Of a stretch of 64,000 bases of DNA, positions 51,427-62,136 are shown piece after piece. The stretch is taken from contig JAHYYL010000007.1 in assembly GCA_019424965.1 (NCBI GenBank), positions 1-64,000 of the forward strand, written 5' to 3'. The DNA is from Collinsella sp. Its GTDB lineage: Bacteria; Actinomycetota; Coriobacteriia; Coriobacteriales; Coriobacteriaceae. The notes beneath the pieces were generated by a model, which saw nothing but the letters and a program-made list of their open reading frames with translations, had not been told where the DNA came from and did no database searches. Within the stretch, counting starts at the first letter, position 1, and each line of letters opens with the position of its first letter. Both the position numbers and the translations under genes were made by a program.

Positions 51427-54400
51427 CTAGTGGTCGATGCCGTTGAGGTTCACCCTCGTGAGCGTATAGGTCACATAGTCGGGCGATTGAGGCGTTGCGC
51501 TCGCCACGTCACCCTTAACCAGGCTCGCTGTCATCACCAAGCGATAGTTCGCGTAGAACTGCTCACGCTGTTCAACCTGCGTGTTGACCTTAACGGTAAA
51601 GGGCAGGCTAAACGTCGTATTACCGTTCTTCGTTTTGAACTTGCCGTTCTCCTTCGAGTCAGTGAAGGTGATCGTGCTACCGGAGGGAGCGACCGCGGCA
51701 AGCTTACTCTCCGTCACTGTTACGTAGTTTGAGATATCATCCGTTACGCTCTCATACGTGCCGTCGGTTCCGCGGCGCTGAAGCGAGAGCGTGTACACAA
51801 CAGAGTCTGCGTTCGCAATTGCCTCGGCGGCGTTGCTGAGTCCACCCAGTTCATACGTGGCACCCAGACCAATCGTGCCATTCGCGATCGGACGCAGGTC
51901 GTCCACGTTAATGCCAAGCTGCGACTTATCTGGCGCAGAAAGCGTAATGGTCGTATCACCCGTGTCCATGCGATAGTACCCGACGTTACCGCGCTTCGTC
52001 TGCGTCAGGCTCGAGGTATTAAGGCCTTCCTTACGCGTCGAAAGCTTGGCGGTATAGGACATCTTGGTACAGGCGTCCTCGCCAGACTGCTTGGACAGGG
52101 AGATAACCTTGTTGCAGCCGTCCGGCGTAAGGCGAATCTCTTCCACTACCGTACGCACGGTAAAGGATCCGCCCGCTGCACGCTTGCGGATTCCGGCAAG
52201 GTCATGGTCGAGCGTGAGCCTCAGTGAGTCATCACCCGTATCCGTCACAATCTGTGTAAACGCAGGCGTCGAAGCGTCATACGGCTCCCAATCGCTGCCA
52301 CTCCACCTGTAGTTCTGATTGCCGATGGCAACATAGAACTTCGCAATTGCCGAAGTTCCGCTCGGGAAACTGCTTACTCCCATTAGGTTGTTGTTGGCGC
52401 CATAGCGACACAGCGATGTATCGAGCTGATAGAACAGATGGTCGCTCTCTGTATAGTATTGGCTCGGGCTAAACGTAACCGTATCCATGACATCGAGAGA
52501 AAGAACGTAGGCGGCACCGTCCTCCGACTTCGAAACCGGAATGCACGCCCCATCTTTTTTGTCGACTACATTCTGCTCATAATTGGACAAGATGCTGTAT
52601 GTCGATGCCGTACTGTTTTGAATATCGTCGCTGCCATCGGTGCGTAAAACATGATGCAGATTCCAAGATATGCGGCCACCCGAAGAATTCGAGTCAATAG
52701 ACGAAGCCGTAAAACCGTTGATACTAGCTTGCGTCACGCCGTCGCCCGACTTGGGCACGTTGACAACTAGGTAGACGCTCTCCGATGCACGCTTCTCTCT
52801 GCCGGTATCCTTCTCCTTGGGTACCTTTAGCGTATAGCGACTGTTGCTGGGAACGTCAGCACCCGCAACCTTAAACAGCGTCCACTCGCCATCGAGTTTC
52901 GCTTTAGCGGTCGCCTCTGCCTCGTTATCACACACGGTCCATGTGCCGGCGCCATCCTGCGTGGCCGACACACCCAAGATCTCGCTCAGCCATCGCTCCT
53001 GATATGGATTGCCCGCAGAATCCTTAAAGCCGTCGTTTCCGCTCAGGGAAACGCTCGTTGCTCCGCCTTCGCCCACCGTATAGTGATACTCTCTGCCACC
53101 GGCCTTGCCATCAACGTTCGCATCGATGAGCGTAAGCTGGGTGCCCTGGGGCAACCTTCCGTCGGCACCATTGAAGAGGATACTCTTGCCGAGCCCCTTC
53201 ATCGAGCCGCCAGCAGCCATATAGCTGTCCCAGCCAAAGTCGACTTCCTTCCCATTGGCAGAATTGTATGTCCAGGTAAGCAGACCCGTCATCGGCTCGC
53301 CAAAGCTCGTAAGCACGTGTGCATCTTTTCCAAGGTTAGCGTAGTCTTTTTCTTTAAATTGAGTGCCGTAATCATACGTTGCAGTGAAATCGATCTCGAG
53401 CTTGCGCTTAACGATGATCGGCACCTGAACGTTGTAGCTCTGACCCGCCTCGGTAAAGGTAACGGTCAGGAGCGTAAAGCGACCTTTGCCGTTGTCCCAA
53501 TCGGAGCTTGGGCTAAACGACATATTGTTCTTGCCATTGTTCACTACGCGAAGCGTGGGATTGTTCGACGCGTCACCGTCTTTAACGAACACACCGTCCT
53601 TGAGTTGGAAAACCTCTGCTTTGGCCGTCACGTGCGGATTGGTGCCATTCTCGTTATTCAATCTGCAGGCATCGGAGAAGCCGCCGTTCGTGACGATGTT
53701 TAGATAGCTCTTGACCGTCGTGTTGTCGTTGCCAGAGATCACCAAAACGGGGAAATCCGCTGTGGCTTGGTTGCTGCTTGTATCATTATTCGAATTGAAC
53801 TTACTGGCCACGGATGAGGCATCGTAGCTCGACTTATTTTGATAGGCGCCGTTGTCATTAATGCCGCCGATATTCGTGTAGGTGTAGCGATCGGCAACAC
53901 CGGTGCCTGCCTCGCTCTGGACGGTCGCCGCGGTGTCGATGGTGGCGCCGTCGCCAAACAGGTAGCGATCGGTGGTGTCGTTGTCGGAGGCACGCGCCGC
54001 CAGCGTGCTTACGGGGCTCGTGGTCACATACGGGCTCGCTGCCGTGGTGGCGGTATTGTCCGCGCCGTAGAGCGTGATCCCCTTGTCAGGTGCTTCCAGT
54101 GTGTCGTTATAGTCACCAAACGCGATATACGACTTCATGTTTACGGCGGCCGCATTGGTCGTGTAAACCATCGGCGGCAGATCACGCGTGGTCTTGCCGT
54201 TGCCGAGCTTTACGTTCACGCCCGCTGCGGAGAGGCTATAGCCGTTTGTGTCAACCTCGCCTAAGAGCACGCCCTGCTTAGAGCCCAATTTGTAGGTATT
54301 GCTGTCCATGAGCACGTTTACCAGATGGAACTGGCCGCGTCCGTCGCCCGCAATGCCGCCGTTGGAGGTTCCGCCAAACGTTGTGTTAGATACCTTTGTG

Positions 54401-57400
54401 TTGGTGACGTTGATGACGTCGGCACCGCTGTTAATCGCGCCAAGTAGACCGCCGCTCCACCTGCCCTTGATCGTGGCGCTCTCAATCGCGATATTGTTGC
54501 AGGCTATGTTCACATTGCTGAAGTAGTAGCCGATAAGTCCGCCCGAGCATTGGTCGGTGCCGGCAATGTTGATATTCTCGACGCTACAGTCCTCAAGCCA
54601 GTACGTGTTGGGGCTGCCACTGCTCGTGACCTCGCCAATCAAGCCGCCCGCATTACGGATGCTATTGTTCGTTCCGGTGGCATCGCCGATGATGGCGCTC
54701 TTGGCATCGCCTCCGGCATCAATGCGCACGTTGCTTATAGAAATAACGCCTCTATAGGCGCTTCCGACCACACCGCCGGCGCCCATGTACTTATCGGTGT
54801 TCGACCCGGTGGCGAGTACATTTACCCCAGAGATGACTGCCGTGCTCGATGCGACGGCTTCCGTGATGCCAATTTTGGTGTTCACCGATACGTTACTGGA
54901 GGTATAACCGAACACGCCGCCCACGTAGGGTGTTGTACCCGTGGCGGTTATGGTCGAGTTTTTGCCAATAGTCTTCTCGTATACCCCTGTGGCCGCGGTT
55001 GTCCACACGCCGCACGGCGAGGCGATCGCACCCACATAGCCGCCAACGTACTTCTCGCCCGTGACGCTAAGGCCAGTGTATGAGCAGTCACAGAGATTCG
55101 CGGGCGCCTGCGTGCCGGAGCCGAAATTGACCATATAGGTCACGTCGTTATCCGTCCTTCGGCTGGTACGGCCCGAGCTGCCAAGAAGCCCTCCTACGCT
55201 CTTTGCGCCCAACACGGTGCAGTTCTTCATCTGTACGTTGCGGTAGACGCCACGCGTGTTGCCGTCGTAGTTGGCCGTTGCGCCCGCCAAAAGGCCGGTG
55301 CCGATGAGGTCGTTCGATGCCGGTCCCGAGGCAATGCTACCGTTGGCGTCTTTGTACGTGAGCGATACGTTGCAGTTACTAAAGGTGAGGTCTTTGACCT
55401 GAGCGCCGTCATTCGCGGTGACGCTCTGCCCCACATTGGTTGAGGTGAACATCACGGTGCTGAATAGGCCGCCCACGCCCGAGACCTTATAGTCGTCATC
55501 GGCATATTCGACGACGCCGTAAGTGGCATCTTTGGTGCCCACCGTGATGGTGGCCCCGTTGCCGTCGATCGTTGCCACGTGCGGCGTGATGCGGTCGCGA
55601 TCGGTGGACGCCTCGTTCGAGCTGCAAGCATTGGAATAGTAACGGCCGCTGAGACCCACGTATCCCGTGCCGTAGCCAGTCATATCATAGGTGGCATTTT
55701 CCTTGAACTCCAGGCTCATGCCGATCGATTTCGACGCGCACACGTAGCCCGTTTGGTAGTCGGCAGCGTAGGACGCCACCAGGTAGGGCGAATTTACATC
55801 GTCATCATGGTTGAGCGGGCCGTGCCACCCCTGTTTGCCCGGGGCCTTCTGGTCATCGTTTTTGGCGGTTTCGAAATCGCCGGAAGCGCTCGCAGGCTTG
55901 CCCACGCAGTCGTAGCTGGCATTTCGCACCTTACCATATTCCTTGTTGCCAAACAGGTAGCCGTTTATCGCCGGGTCCTGCTTATCGCTGCCCCAGTACG
56001 CCTTGGAGCCGCGGAACACGCCATAATTAGCGTAGTCAGTATGTGCCGCTCCAGCACCCGCACCCGAGCTAATGATGGCCGAGAGCACCAAAAGGCCCTG
56101 GGCGTTTTCCACCGTGGTCACGGGTGCCTCGGCATCAGTGCCGATATACTTGTTGTCGGTGCCCGTGGTAGTGACGCAGGCAGCTCCCTTGTTTGTGAGC
56201 TCGTTGATCTTGTAGTTAGCGTTACCGTTTTCGACTTTGCAGCCCTCGCTAAAGGCATAGCCATCAATCACACGACCAACGTAGGGATTGTCGTACTGCC
56301 GGAAGTTGCCCGTTCCAAGACCCTGAGACTTGTCGCTGGTTCCAGCGCGCCAAGACGTCCCTGACATATTGCGGAAGATCACACCGCCGCCCGCAATGGC
56401 ACCAACGTAACCGCCGATGGGAACAAGATGTGGCTTAGTTCCGCCACCAGCAACCGTAAAGCCGGTTGTGGAGTTATCGGGCGTTGTCCCATTCACGGCC
56501 ACACCGTCGATAATGTTATCGCCGCCAAGGATGCAGCCGATAACGCCACCGAAGAACGACGTCGGAACACCGTCGGCATCCTTGGCAGAATAAGTAATAG
56601 TCGCCGACGCGTTCACATAGCGAATATTCAGATCGCGCACCACGCTGCCGTAACTATAGGGAATAAGGCCGCGAAGCGAACCCTCGTTATTCTCTATCTT
56701 GATGGTTGCCTTTTTATCACCTTTAGGGTTGCCAACGATGACGCCACGGAACGGGTTGGCTTTGTTGCCAAAACCGCCAAACGATGCGCCGTCGAGGGTG
56801 ATCGTATTACCCCCGGTAGGTTCAATACTGTAGTACGCGCTTTGGATATAGCGGTGCATCATCTCGTCGGAAAGTGTGGCCGAAGGATCAGTGGTGTCGC
56901 CGGTCTTCTTTTCCCACTTCTTCCCAGTGTCTTTCGCCTGCTTATAGACGTACGTAACCTCATTGTCGGTTTTATTGTCGCTGCGGCGAGTACAGAGCGT
57001 ACTCTGGTTGACGGCAATGGTGACCTCCCAACCGTCGAGCGCAGTTTGGTTGTTGATGTAGTTGGCGATGGCGTTCATCTCAGTCGCGTCCTTAACGGCA
57101 TACGGATCGCCATATGTGCCGCATCCCTCTACCAGCTTTGGAATGCGCTGGTTGACTTTAATTTCATGATATTGGACGCCGCTCTCGGTGGCCTTTCCCT
57201 TATAAACATAAGGAAGATAGCCACCAAACCAAGGCCTGACGTCACCGTCCTTCTTACCATCAACCGTCACATAGCCGCTCACGGCACCATACGTCGCTTC
57301 GTCGTAATACCAAAGCTGCTTGCCCGGGTACTCCGTACTCCCATCAATCTCAGATCCGTATGTCACCTTGCCTGCATCGGCATCGGCATCGGCCTTAGTA

Positions 57401-60400
57401 AAGGTGTAGTCCGCAGAGCCCGTGCTCGTGCTTCCGTAGCCAAAACTCTCCAGCAGGCTCGCATGGGTGAAGATCGTTTTATTCTTTTGGCTGGGCAAGC
57501 TGATTTGCTCAAACTTTGCCGTCACCTGATCGGCCTCACTGCCTACACCAAGCTTTCCGAACAGCGACGTAGCCGCCTTGGTGTCACTCGTGTACCCAGT
57601 AGTCTTGATATTCTTCGCGTTCAGGCTCACGTACTTCTGCATCTCGTTGATGAGCAGAGGCATATAGGCGTTAGCATCCGTGGCGCTGTTGGCGCCGTCG
57701 ACAATCAGATTGTTGAGCGTAAGACCATCAATTGAGATCTTTCTAATCTTGGTGCCATTGCCGTCGCTGGACCCATACACGTAGCGGCACACGAGCGCGC
57801 CCGAAGAGCTTCCGCTTGCTCCATCAGTGTCTTCAGAGCTCTTTCCGTCATTAATAACGGGCCCAACAGTACCACGCAAAGTGACGTTTTTTTCTGTGAG
57901 ATCGCCGTTTGCCACCGTTCGAAAAAGACCGCAGTGCATGTTCTCGTGCTGGGTAGCATCGGAATTTAGCTTGTTGCCATTCTGCTCGGCCTTGATCTTG
58001 GAGTAACAGAAGGTAATGGTCGCATTCTCAACCGTCACCTCTCCGCTCGGCTGAGTTGGATAATAGCTGTAGCCGGCCAAATCGATTGTACCCGTTATGG
58101 TTATGGAATCATCGAGCCCTGTCGTGCCATTGGGAACGATTGTCGAACGAATACCTTCGGGAGCATAACGGTAAGCAGACCATAAGAGCAGCTTTTCCGC
58201 TGTATCGATTTGACTGCCACTAAAGCCGCCTTCACAATTCTTAGAGGCTATGTCGAGGTTGTAGAAGTAGCGGGTATTGCCGTTCGTATTCTGGCTTCGA
58301 CCGAAAGACGAGCGATTATGGTAGCTGTTGTCTTTTGTGGAATCGCCGTCCATGTCCAGCTTGTTTTTCTGTGTGTGTAGCGAAACGACCGTGTTCCAGT
58401 CGGCGTCCATGAGCTTGCTGCCGTTGTTTGGTTTTACACCGCTGCCAACCCATTCATCGAAGGACGTTACGCCCGACGCAACGATGGCCCCCTCGCCGGT
58501 GGGCACCCTATAGGCGGTATCCCAATAAGCCCTGTCCTCCAAGTACAGGCCTAGGTAGCTCTCGACGCCATATGTCGTCTTATCATCCACCTTGCAGCCG
58601 CGGCAAACTAGAACGCCGAGCGTCTGAGCGGCGCCCGCATTAATGGTTGTGCCCGAGAGATCGATGGCATAGTTGTTGATAATCCAGTGGCCGCTCGCGG
58701 CGTATACAAGACCACCGAGTTCCTTGGAATCATCCGCAGTCGCGGTTATAGAAGCGTTGGTCGTTTTCAGAGCATAAGAGTTTTCATTCTTGTTAATGCT
58801 CTCATCTCCGATAGTTACGACCGCGTTGCCCCAGCTATAACCCAAGAAACCACCCGTGCCATTGAGCTTATCGCCGTTCCTGCCGACTTTCATTTCGAAT
58901 GAATTGAACGAAAGGCCCGAAATGTTCACGTACTTATCAGCTGAGTTGGCTATTGTCCCTGCATTGTAGGTACTCTGTGCGATGCAGCCGATAAGACCAC
59001 CGACTTGGGCAATCTTGCCGCCGGCGCAATCGCCAGTTTCGATTGATCCGGCGACTTCGAGGCCCGCAACATTGAATGACGAGCCATAATCGCCCGCATA
59101 ACCAATGGCGCCGCCAATGCGACTATTGCCGTTAAGCGTTTTAGTTGCAGCGATGGTCGCTTGAGCCTTGCTGTTATCCTTAAACGCAACCGTAGAAGCC
59201 GCCAGCACGCTGCCCGCAATACCGCCAATGTTCACGTCATTGGCAAACGTATCATCGCACGCGATATTCGTTTTGCACGTTACGCCAGACAATGACAGGT
59301 TGCCGACGATGGCACACGCAAGCGACCCGGCATCGATAGCCGAACCGTTATCGAACTTCATGGAGCCAGCGATTGTGACGTTGGAGATGGTTGCACCGTT
59401 GACGGCCGCGAACAAGCCCAAGCGGCCGTGGCGGTAGATTTTGCCGTTGCCGTTGCTCGTGTTATTGCCGTCGAGCACGTCTTCACCACGCTTGCCGTAC
59501 GCCTCGCCGACGGCAAGATTGATTGTGCCGCCACCGTTCAACGTTCCCGAGAAAACTTGCGAGCCGTCTGCACGATCCTGCGTGAAACCCGTCAGGCCCG
59601 TGCCCTTGAGATCAATAGTGCCGTTCACCGTAATGGTCGAGGACTGCAAGCCGTTAAGGTTGTTTTCGGTAACGCCGTCAACCATCGAGTAGTAGCCGTT
59701 GGTTTGCCAGGTAATCGCAAGCTTGGCGAAATCCTCAGCTGTGGTTAGGGCGTAGGCACCGTTAGCTGCCGTCAGCGAATCCGGCAAGGTCAACTTATGA
59801 GTGTCCACATCAAGCTTAATGAAGTCGCCGCCCAGACGAACAACTTCACCGTAGGTCGCGATGTCGTCCGTCTTTGAGGCTGAGTTGCTACGCTTGAAGG
59901 TCCAGACCGCAGCGCCCTTGTCTCCCAGATCACCATTAGAGCCATTGCCGGCAGCGAAGATCAGCGCGTTGTGGTTCTCGTATACGAGCTGACCCGTCGT
60001 GGCGTTCTCGGCAAAACTTGCGCCCGACAGATCCGTGATGCCGCTGAATTTGATTACAGCATTCCACGCGGATCCCGCAATTCCCGCGGCACGGTTGCTT
60101 TGCGCCTTACCGATAGGATTGTCGCTTGTAAGTTTGAAATCTCGCACGTCAAGGACATTACGCGTATCGACAACGCCCACGGCGCCACCGAACTTTCCGG
60201 TACCCGTTCGCGCCGAAGCATCTCCCTTGCACGCAACCGTCACGCCGTTGAAGACAACGGTAACGGGCTGCGAGTTAGGATTTGCGCTATCGCCAACATA
60301 GCCAACAACGCCGCCTGCGTCGGACAACTTGCTCGCAAGGTCAAACTCAATTGAGCACGTATTCTTATTATCTGCATCCTTTTCAACAACAAAGGCGCGC

Positions 60401-62097
60401 AAAGCGCCGTCGTCGTCCGTTTTCGTCGCGAACACCTTGCCGACAAGGCCGCCGTAGCTGCCGTTGACACTAACATCTTCTGGTAAGGCGAGTTTGCTCT
60501 TATACGTCCCGCCTTGCACCACGATGTCTCCATTAGAGATATCGGCCATGCCAAAAAGAGCGCCGGCGCGCTGCGACGCACCAAGAGTCACAAGGTCGCC
60601 CAGGTCGAACATATTGGACGTAACGGCAAATCCTTGCGCAAAGCTCACGTCGCCGATAACGCCACCAGAGCAAGCGCTGTTCTCGTCGCCAATATTTAGA
60701 GGACACCCAATCTGCTTATTATCCGCGCCCAGTGTGAGCACGGTCGCTTTACCAATAAAACCGCCGCTGGCGGTGGTGCCCTTGACGGTGAGCGCGTGTA
60801 GGTCGAGAGCTTTCGCGACGTTGACCATGGCACCCGTGCTCGAGCCAACGAGTCCTACAACGCCACCGGCGGAGCCGTTCGTAGACTGGACGGTGGCGGT
60901 GGGAACGTTTGCCAGAGTGCCAATGCTCAGGGTCGCACCGTCCTTGACTTCGCCTACGAGCAGGCCAGCGTTGCCAGAGCTCGTTTTGACGGCTCCGCCT
61001 GAGGTCAGATCGTTGGGGAACGTGACGGACTCAACCGTCAAGCTCCCGCTCTCGACCGTGTTGGCAATCAAGCCAATGTTGCCCGTCGCATTCGCGTTGA
61101 GATTCTTTCGAGAATCGGTGAGGCTATAGGTAACGTTCGCAGCAAGGTCGCCCGTCGTCGCACCCAGGAGGGGTGCCGTCAAGGCGGAAGTCGCATCCTT
61201 CACATCAACGTTCACGGGTTCCACGATGTCAACCGACGCGATGAGTGTCTTGCTCTCTTCGCCGTTTTCCGCACCGCTGACCTTCGAAGCGACCATCGGT
61301 GCGCTATAGCTAGTCGCGCCTACCCACTTTATCCTGACCGTTTTGTTTTGGTCAGACAGCTTGAGGTTATTAAAAACCGTCCGATCAGTCGTAAGCTCGA
61401 CGGGACTATCAACGTCCCTATAGATCCTGCCTTCAAACGGACATTCATCACTGCCAAGACCCTGGAAAGACATGCCGTTATTAGCCGACTCGGTGAGCTT
61501 CGCATCGCCCGTGATGATAACCTTGATCTGCGCATCATAGTAAAGCGAAGCGTCGGCGTTAGACAGGACAGCGAACGCCTCCGACGACTTGACATCGAGG
61601 CTTCGGATTCCGCTCTCGTCGTCTTTGCGCACGATGCTTTCCGCGCCGTTCTTCTCGAGCAGCTCGACGAGCTTATTCAAATCCGTGATCGTCGCACCCG
61701 CCTGGGCATCAGCGTCCTCCGAAGTCGCATCATCGGCATCTTGCTCGGCGTCGTCAGCGGCGGCATCGTCAGCGGCATCGTCGCCTTCCGTCTGGTCGCC
61801 CGTGGAATCGGAACCAGTGGCGCTATCGGTGGTATCGCCTGCTGCAGCGTCATCCTTCACCGCGTCATCCCCAGCACTGTCGCTGTCGGCGCCGGCATCA
61901 CTCGACCCAGACCCGATCGTGACATCGCCGTTGGTCTCGCCGCTCTCGGCAGTATCCAACGCCTTCGCAGATGCGGCAGCAATCTCGTTCGAGATGTTCT
62001 GCCAGCCTGCCGCCACAGCAGCCACCGTGGGCGAGCATGCTTGGAGCACCATGACCACCGTCATGAACTCTGCGAATATGCGCTTTGCCGTTCTCAT
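51427..62097 (-). CDS. Giant secreted surface protein, 3556 residues, beta-helix type
   Basis: The protein opens with a signal-peptide-like segment (1-30, MRTAKRIFAEFMTVVMVL..). A very acidic Asp/Ala/Ser-rich stretch follows (about 50-135). Most of the chain (about 290-2650) is built of short repeats with glycine turns such as GGLIGYYFSN, GGVVGLVGSS and GGFIGKATVL, the GLUG/parallel beta-helix style. The last 700 residues look like several Ig-like or immunoglobulin-fold domains (from about 2780). There is no LPxTG, C-terminal helix or S-layer homology motif, so attachment is unclear. It follows two genes for membrane-anchored proteins and ends the operon. Codon use seems less GC-rich than in its neighbours. 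An adhesin or structural surface role is inference. Confidence 0.85.
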   Translation of the reverse strand: MRTAKRIFAEFMTVVMVLQACSPTVAAVAAGWQNISNEIAAASAKALDTAESGETNGDVTIGSGSSDAGADSDSAGDDAVKDDAAAGDTTDSATGSDSTGDQTEGDDAADDAAADDAEQDADDATSEDADAQAGATITDLNKLVELLEKNGAESIVRKDDESGIRSLDVKSSEAFAVLSNADASLYYDAQIKVIITGDAKLTESANNGMSFQGLGSDECPFEGRIYRDVDSPVELTTDRTVFNNLKLSDQNKTVRIKWVGATSYSAPMVASKVSGAENGEESKTLIASVDIVEPVNVDVKDATSALTAPLLGATTGDLAANVTYSLTDSRKNLNANATGNIGLIANTVESGSLTVESVTFPNDLTSGGAVKTSSGNAGLLVGEVKDGATLSIGTLANVPTATVQSTNGSAGGVVGLVGSSTGAMVNVAKALDLHALTVKGTTASGGFIGKATVLTLGADNKQIGCPLNIGDENSACSGGVIGDVSFAQGFAVTSNMFDLGDLVTLGASQRAGALFGMADISNGDIVVQGGTYKSKLALPEDVSVNGSYGGLVGKVFATKTDDDGALRAFVVEKDADNKNTCSIEFDLASKLSDAGGVVGYVGDSANPNSQPVTVVFNGVTVACKGDASARTGTGKFGGAVGVVDTRNVLDVRDFKLTSDNPIGKAQSNRAAGIAGSAWNAVIKFSGITDLSGASFAENATTGQLVYENHNALIFAAGNGSNGDLGDKGAAVWTFKRSNSASKTDDIATYGEVVRLGGDFIKLDVDTHKLTLPDSLTAANGAYALTTAEDFAKLAITWQTNGYYSMVDGVTENNLNGLQSSTITVNGTIDLKGTGLTGFTQDRADGSQVFSGTLNGGGTINLAVGEAYGKRGEDVLDGNNTSNGNGKIYRHGRLGLFAAVNGATISNVTIAGSMKFDNGSAIDAGSLACAIVGNLSLSGVTCKTNIACDDTFANDVNIGGIAGSVLAASTVAFKDNSKAQATIAATKTLNGNSRIGGAIGYAGDYGSSFNVAGLEVAGSIETGDCAGGKIAQVGGLIGCIAQSTYNAGTIANSADKYVNISGLSFNSFEMKVGRNGDKLNGTGGFLGYSWGNAVVTIGDESINKNENSYALKTTNASITATADDSKELGGLVYAASGHWIINNYAIDLSGTTINAGAAQTLGVLVCRGCKVDDKTTYGVESYLGLYLEDRAYWDTAYRVPTGEGAIVASGVTSFDEWVGSGVKPNNGSKLMDADWNTVVSLHTQKNKLDMDGDSTKDNSYHNRSSFGRSQNTNGNTRYFYNLDIASKNCEGGFSGSQIDTAEKLLLWSAYRYAPEGIRSTIVPNGTTGLDDSITITGTIDLAGYSYYPTQPSGEVTVENATITFCYSKIKAEQNGNKLNSDATQHENMHCGLFRTVANGDLTEKNVTLRGTVGPVINDGKSSEDTDGASGSSSGALVCRYVYGSSDGNGTKIRKISIDGLTLNNLIVDGANSATDANAYMPLLINEMQKYVSLNAKNIKTTGYTSDTKAATSLFGKLGVGSEADQVTAKFEQISLPSQKNKTIFTHASLLESFGYGSTSTGSADYTFTKADADADAGKVTYGSEIDGSTEYPGKQLWYYDEATYGAVSGYVTVDGKKDGDVRPWFGGYLPYVYKGKATESGVQYHEIKVNQRIPKLVEGCGTYGDPYAVKDATEMNAIANYINNQTALDGWEVTIAVNQSTLCTRRSDNKTDNEVTYVYKQAKDTGKKWEKKTGDTTDPSATLSDEMMHRYIQSAYYSIEPTGGNTITLDGASFGGFGNKANPFRGVIVGNPKGDKKATIKIENNEGSLRGLIPYSYGSVVRDLNIRYVNASATITYSAKDADGVPTSFFGGVIGCILGGDNIIDGVAVNGTTPDNSTTGFTVAGGGTKPHLVPIGGYVGAIAGGGVIFRNMSGTSWRAGTSDKSQGLGTGNFRQYDNPYVGRVIDGYAFSEGCKVENGNANYKINELTNKGAACVTTTGTDNKYIGTDAEAPVTTVENAQGLLVLSAIISSGAGAGAAHTDYANYGVFRGSKAYWGSDKQDPAINGYLFGNKEYGKVRNASYDCVGKPASASGDFETAKNDDQKAPGKQGWHGPLNHDDDVNSPYLVASYAADYQTGYVCASKSIGMSLEFKENATYDMTGYGTGYVGLSGRYYSNACSSNEASTDRDRITPHVATIDGNGATITVGTKDATYGVVEYADDDYKVSGVGGLFSTVMFTSTNVGQSVTANDGAQVKDLTFSNCNVSLTYKDANGSIASGPASNDLIGTGLLAGATANYDGNTRGVYRNVQMKNCTVLGAKSVGGLLGSSGRTSRRTDNDVTYMVNFGSGTQAPANLCDCSYTGLSVTGEKYVGGYVGAIASPCGVWTTAATGVYEKTIGKNSTITATGTTPYVGGVFGYTSSNVSVNTKIGITEAVASSTAVISGVNVLATGSNTDKYMGAGGVVGSAYRGVISISNVRIDAGGDAKSAIIGDATGTNNSIRNAGGLIGEVTSSGSPNTYWLEDCSVENINIAGTDQCSGGLIGYYFSNVNIACNNIAIESATIKGRWSGGLLGAINSGADVINVTNTKVSNTTFGGTSNGGIAGDGRGQFHLVNVLMDSNTYKLGSKQGVLLGEVDTNGYSLSAAGVNVKLGNGKTTRDLPPMVYTTNAAAVNMKSYIAFGDYNDTLEAPDKGITLYGADNTATTAASPYVTTSPVSTLAARASDNDTTDRYLFGDGATIDTAATVQSEAGTGVADRYTYTNIGGINDNGAYQNKSSYDASSVASKFNSNNDTSSNQATADFPVLVISGNDNTTVKSYLNIVTNGGFSDACRLNNENGTNPHVTAKAEVFQLKDGVFVKDGDASNNPTLRVVNNGKNNMSFSPSSDWDNGKGRFTLLTVTFTEAGQSYNVQVPIIVKRKLEIDFTATYDYGTQFKEKDYANLGKDAHVLTSFGEPMTGLLTWTYNSANGKEVDFGWDSYMAAGGSMKGLGKSILFNGADGRLPQGTQLTLIDANVDGKAGGREYHYTVGEGGATSVSLSGNDGFKDSAGNPYQERWLSEILGVSATQDGAGTWTVCDNEAEATAKAKLDGEWTLFKVAGADVPSNSRYTLKVPKEKDTGREKRASESVYLVVNVPKSGDGVTQASINGFTASSIDSNSSGGRISWNLHHVLRTDGSDDIQNSTASTYSILSNYEQNVVDKKDGACIPVSKSEDGAAYVLSLDVMDTVTFSPSQYYTESDHLFYQLDTSLCRYGANNNLMGVSSFPSGTSAIAKFYVAIGNQNYRWSGSDWEPYDASTPAFTQIVTDTGDDSLRLTLDHDLAGIRKRAAGGSFTVRTVVEEIRLTPDGCNKVISLSKQSGEDACTKMSYTAKLSTRKEGLNTSSLTQTKRGNVGYYRMDTGDTTITLSAPDKSQLGINVDDLRPIANGTIGLGATYELGGLSNAAEAIANADSVVYTLSLQRRGTDGTYESVTDDISNYVTVTESKLAAVAPSGSTITFTDSKENGKFKTKNGNTTFSLPFTVKVNTQVEQREQFYANYRLVMTASLVKGDVASATPQSPDYVTYTLTRVNLNGIDH

Positions 62098-62136
62098 CGA
62101 TTCCGTACCTCTTATCCTAAAACTCCGCTTCCAGAG

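Noticed and set aside
51427..51480. C-terminal sortase signal on the giant protein
   Set aside because: The C-terminus has no LPxTG, hydrophobic stretch or basic tail.
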